Origin: an uncultured Eggerthellaceae bacterium
Lineage (GTDB): Bacteria; Actinomycetota; Coriobacteriia; Coriobacteriales; Eggerthellaceae
Assembly: GCA_934623455.1 (NCBI GenBank)
Contig: CAKTVK010000111.1
Location: 1 to 6,492, forward strand
DNA length: 6,492 nt
Direction: 5' to 3'
Position 1 is the stretch's first letter. Each line of letters starts with the position of its first letter. Of the stretch, positions 5,247 through 6,492 are shown piece by piece. The notes beneath the pieces were generated by a model that was not told the DNA's origin, did no database searches, and was given only the letters and a program-made list of their open reading frames with translations. The position numbers were made by a program, and so were the translations under genes.

Positions 5247-6050
5247 ATGGCAATTACTTCTACCGATATTCAAAACCAAGGCTTCACCATCAGCAAAAAC
5301 GGCTATAAAGTCGAAGAGGTTGACGATTTCTTGGAGTATGTGTCCGATGAAATCGATATTCTGAACAGCCACGTTGCAGAGCTTGAAGGTCAGCTGGCAG
5401 ATGCCGATAACGTTTTTGCGGGCTTTGACAAGCCGGTGCAGACTGAGCCCGAAGTGGTTACCATCGAGTCGAGCGTAGACGAATCGGTTCTGGCGGAAAA
5501 AGATGCCCTTATTGCGGATCTGCAGGCGCAGCTTTCCGATGCAAAGGCCGATGGAAGCGCTATTGCGCAGGTTCTTATTGTTGCTCAGCGCAATGCCGAT
5601 GAAATTGTGTCGAATGCGCAAGTTCAGGCCGGCCAGATTATTGCCCAGGCGCAGGACAAGGCGGCAGAGATCATCAACGATGCAAACGAGAAGCGCGAGC
5701 AGGTTGAGCAGGCAATCGACGGCTTGGAAGACGAGCGTGACGAAGTTCGTTCCGGCTACCAGGAAATGCTGAAGAACTTCATTGCCGATGCTACGAGCAA
5801 GCTTTCCGCTCTAAGCACCGAAGAGCGCGTGAAGAACAGCGCCCATGGTCGTTTTGCTACAACGCCTGCGGCTTCGAAGCAGACGGTTCAGCCGGTTTCT
5901 CGCAAAGATGACGAGTACGTTCCTGCGTTTGCTGTTCCGGCAAGCCAGCCTGTTGTTGCTGCTGCAACGCCCAGTCCGTCTGTGATGGAAAAAGACTTCT
6001 CGGGCTTTGGTGACACCGATGACGATTTCGGTTTCGACGACATCGATTAA
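5247..6050 (+). CDS. divIVA: DivIVA family cell polarity and septum protein
   Basis: DivIVA is a coiled-coil scaffold that binds negatively curved membrane at septa and poles and recruits growth or division partners. The 267-residue protein starts with the conserved lipid-binding domain (MAITSTDIQNQGF at 1-13, then GYKVEEVDDFLEYV at 19-32) and enters a first coiled coil to about 55. An acidic/P/V insert (56-80) follows, then a long second coiled coil (about 82-190) rich in A, Q, E and D. The C-terminal part is disordered and holds DDEYVPAF (221-228), similar to the FtsZ tail peptide, and ends in an acidic aromatic tail from DFSGFGD to DDID (250-267). The F-R pair that inserts into the membrane in B. 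subtilis DivIVA (17-18) is K-N here. The ATG has AAGGA (5235-5239) 7 nt upstream. yggU starts on the last base of the stop codon. Confidence 0.95.
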   Translation: MAITSTDIQNQGFTISKNGYKVEEVDDFLEYVSDEIDILNSHVAELEGQLADADNVFAGFDKPVQTEPEVVTIESSVDESVLAEKDALIADLQAQLSDAKADGSAIAQVLIVAQRNADEIVSNAQVQAGQIIAQAQDKAAEIINDANEKREQVEQAIDGLEDERDEVRSGYQEMLKNFIADATSKLSALSTEERVKNSAHGRFATTPAASKQTVQPVSRKDDEYVPAFAVPASQPVVAAATPSPSVMEKDFSGFGDTDDDFGFDDID

Positions 6051-6361
6051 TGACCTCCGCTCAACCGAACATAATTATTACCGTTCGCGTCACGCCCCGT
6101 TCGGGGCGTGACGAAGTTATGGGCCGTAAAGTCTTCGAGGATGGAGTCCAGGCCGTATGCGTGCGGGTAACGGCTCCGCCCGATGGAGGCAAAGCGAATA
6201 AAGCGGTGTGCAAAGCGGTGGCGTCTTCCCTGGGCGTTCCGAAAACGGCTGTCGAAGTGGTTTCGGGTCATACAGCGCGCAGAAAACAGCTTTCTATCGG
6301 CGCGACTGCACTCACAAGTGCTGCTGTTCAGGAATGGCTGAGCTCGCTTCCTTCGCTGTGA
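6050..6361 (+). CDS. yggU: YggU family (DUF167) protein
   Basis: This small cytoplasmic protein is of unknown function in the DUF167/YggU family, which in E. coli sits beside yggS and yggT. It has 103 residues, the usual size. Motifs are VRVTPRSGRDEV (12-23), VRVTAPPDGGKANKAV (38-53) and VEVVSGHTARRKQL (68-81), all typical. The ATG overlaps the divIVA stop by one base (TAATG) and no Shine-Dalgarno sequence is visible, so it should depend on translation of divIVA. A perfect 11-bp hairpin occupies codons 14-21, which may make it less expressed than divIVA. It completes the yggS-proC-yggT-yggU set scattered through this cluster. Confidence 0.93.
   Translation: MTSAQPNIIITVRVTPRSGRDEVMGRKVFEDGVQAVCVRVTAPPDGGKANKAVCKAVASSLGVPKTAVEVVSGHTARRKQLSIGATALTSAAVQEWLSSLPSL
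6088..6113 (+). other. Perfect 11-bp hairpin inside the yggU 5' coding region
   Basis: CGTCACGCCCC (6088-6098), loop GTTC, GGGGCGTGACG (6103-6113) form an uninterrupted GC-rich stem. It starts 38 nt after the divIVA stop and encodes yggU residues 14-21 (VTPRSGRD), a conserved family stretch. No T-tract follows. It has the same 11+4+11 design as the hairpin after ftsZ and may act as an mRNA 3' stabiliser, pause site or translation brake. Confidence 0.6.
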
Positions 6362-6492
6362 TCCTTGTTGTTGCGGCGGCACGGGGGAACGCTTTCTCGC
6401 AGCTTTCTTGTTTCGTTGGTTGATTTTCATCGTCATCCGAACACTTCCGGCGTGAACGGTGTTTTCGCAGTTAACGGGACGGGCGCTCGTGC
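6362..6492. other. Intergenic stretch downstream of yggU
   Basis: No gene with a credible start is visible in these 131 bases. The frame of yggU stays open to the window edge after its stop, but only weak TTG/GTG starts without a ribosome binding site exist. The T-rich patch at 6403-6428 is not preceded by a clear hairpin, so I cannot name a terminator. The segment contains the opposite-orientation copy of the 14-bp motif and could be the control region of the next gene. Confidence 0.5.
6433..6446 (-). repeat. 14-bp motif copy, downstream side
   Basis: TCATCCGAACACTT is the exact reverse complement of AAGTGTTCGGATGA at 167-180, so the two copies face each other across the whole operon. Its 8-bp core is absent from all the coding sequence between. 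It is likely a regulator binding site or a shared promoter-proximal element. Confidence 0.4.

Noticed and set aside
6047..6436. 129-codon minus-strand frame opposite yggU, starting within the 14-bp motif
   Set aside because: It is antisense to a clearly conserved gene, and the product is a basic, low-similarity shadow with no motifs.
167..6446. Terminal inverted repeats of a transposon carrying the division genes
   Set aside because: The matched arms are only 14 bp, there is no transposase, and the enclosed genes are core housekeeping genes in a conserved order.
6362..6492. Partial coding sequence running off the right edge, for example from GTG 6452
   Set aside because: The frame is open but there is no ribosome binding site, the stretch is only about 14 codons and no recognisable motif is present.

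Overview
The window carries one compact, co-oriented block of eight genes on the + strand: ftsZ, pgeF (yfiH/ylmD), yggS (ylmE), sepF (ylmF), proC, yggT (ylmG), divIVA and yggU (DUF167). This is the classical Gram-positive division and cell-wall (ylm) cluster downstream of ftsZ. Two members of the yggS-proC-yggT-yggU neighbourhood known from proteobacteria are interleaved with it. The gene order, a DivIVA and a SepF in the same operon, moderately GC-rich codon use and the FtsZ tail ending in an acidic-YIPDFLRR motif suggest an actinobacterium. I favour the class Coriobacteriia (Eggerthellaceae-like), but this is an inference and no taxonomic search was possible.

Layout. Bases 1-339 form a dense non-coding control region ahead of ftsZ. 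It holds two candidate sigma70-type promoters, three possible hairpins, a 7-bp inverted repeat around a GACAC core, and three copies of an 8-bp motif (GTTCGGAT or its complement). Bases 340-6361 are almost solid coding sequence. Gaps are 10 nt (ftsZ-pgeF), 2 nt (pgeF-yggS), about 92 nt (yggS-sepF, using the start preferred here), 1 nt (sepF-proC), a 4-nt overlap (proC-yggT), 33 nt (yggT-divIVA) and a 1-nt overlap (divIVA-yggU). Bases 6362-6492 are non-coding as far as can be judged. They carry a fourth copy of the 8-bp motif, inside a 14-bp exact match to a leader copy in opposite orientation.

How the genes work together. FtsZ polymerises into the cytokinetic ring. SepF binds the FtsZ C-terminal peptide and tethers it to the membrane. 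DivIVA recognises curved membrane and organises poles and septa. YggT/YlmG is a small membrane protein of the same cluster. PgeF, YggS and ProC are housekeeping enzymes or homeostasis proteins (peptidoglycan or purine quality control, PLP homeostasis, proline synthesis) that often travel with this cluster.

The most interesting observations are four. (1) The DivIVA C-terminal region contains DDEYVPAF, which resembles the FtsZ C-terminal peptide DEDYIPDF and may be a SepF-binding mimic. (2) Two perfect 26-nt hairpins of identical architecture (11-bp stem, 4-nt loop) lie inside the first codons of the genes right after ftsZ and divIVA. (3) The 8-bp motif occurs only in the non-coding flanks. (4) The ftsZ leader can form mutually exclusive RNA pairings. 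No clearly novel defence system, mobile element, CRISPR array, tRNA or rRNA was seen.
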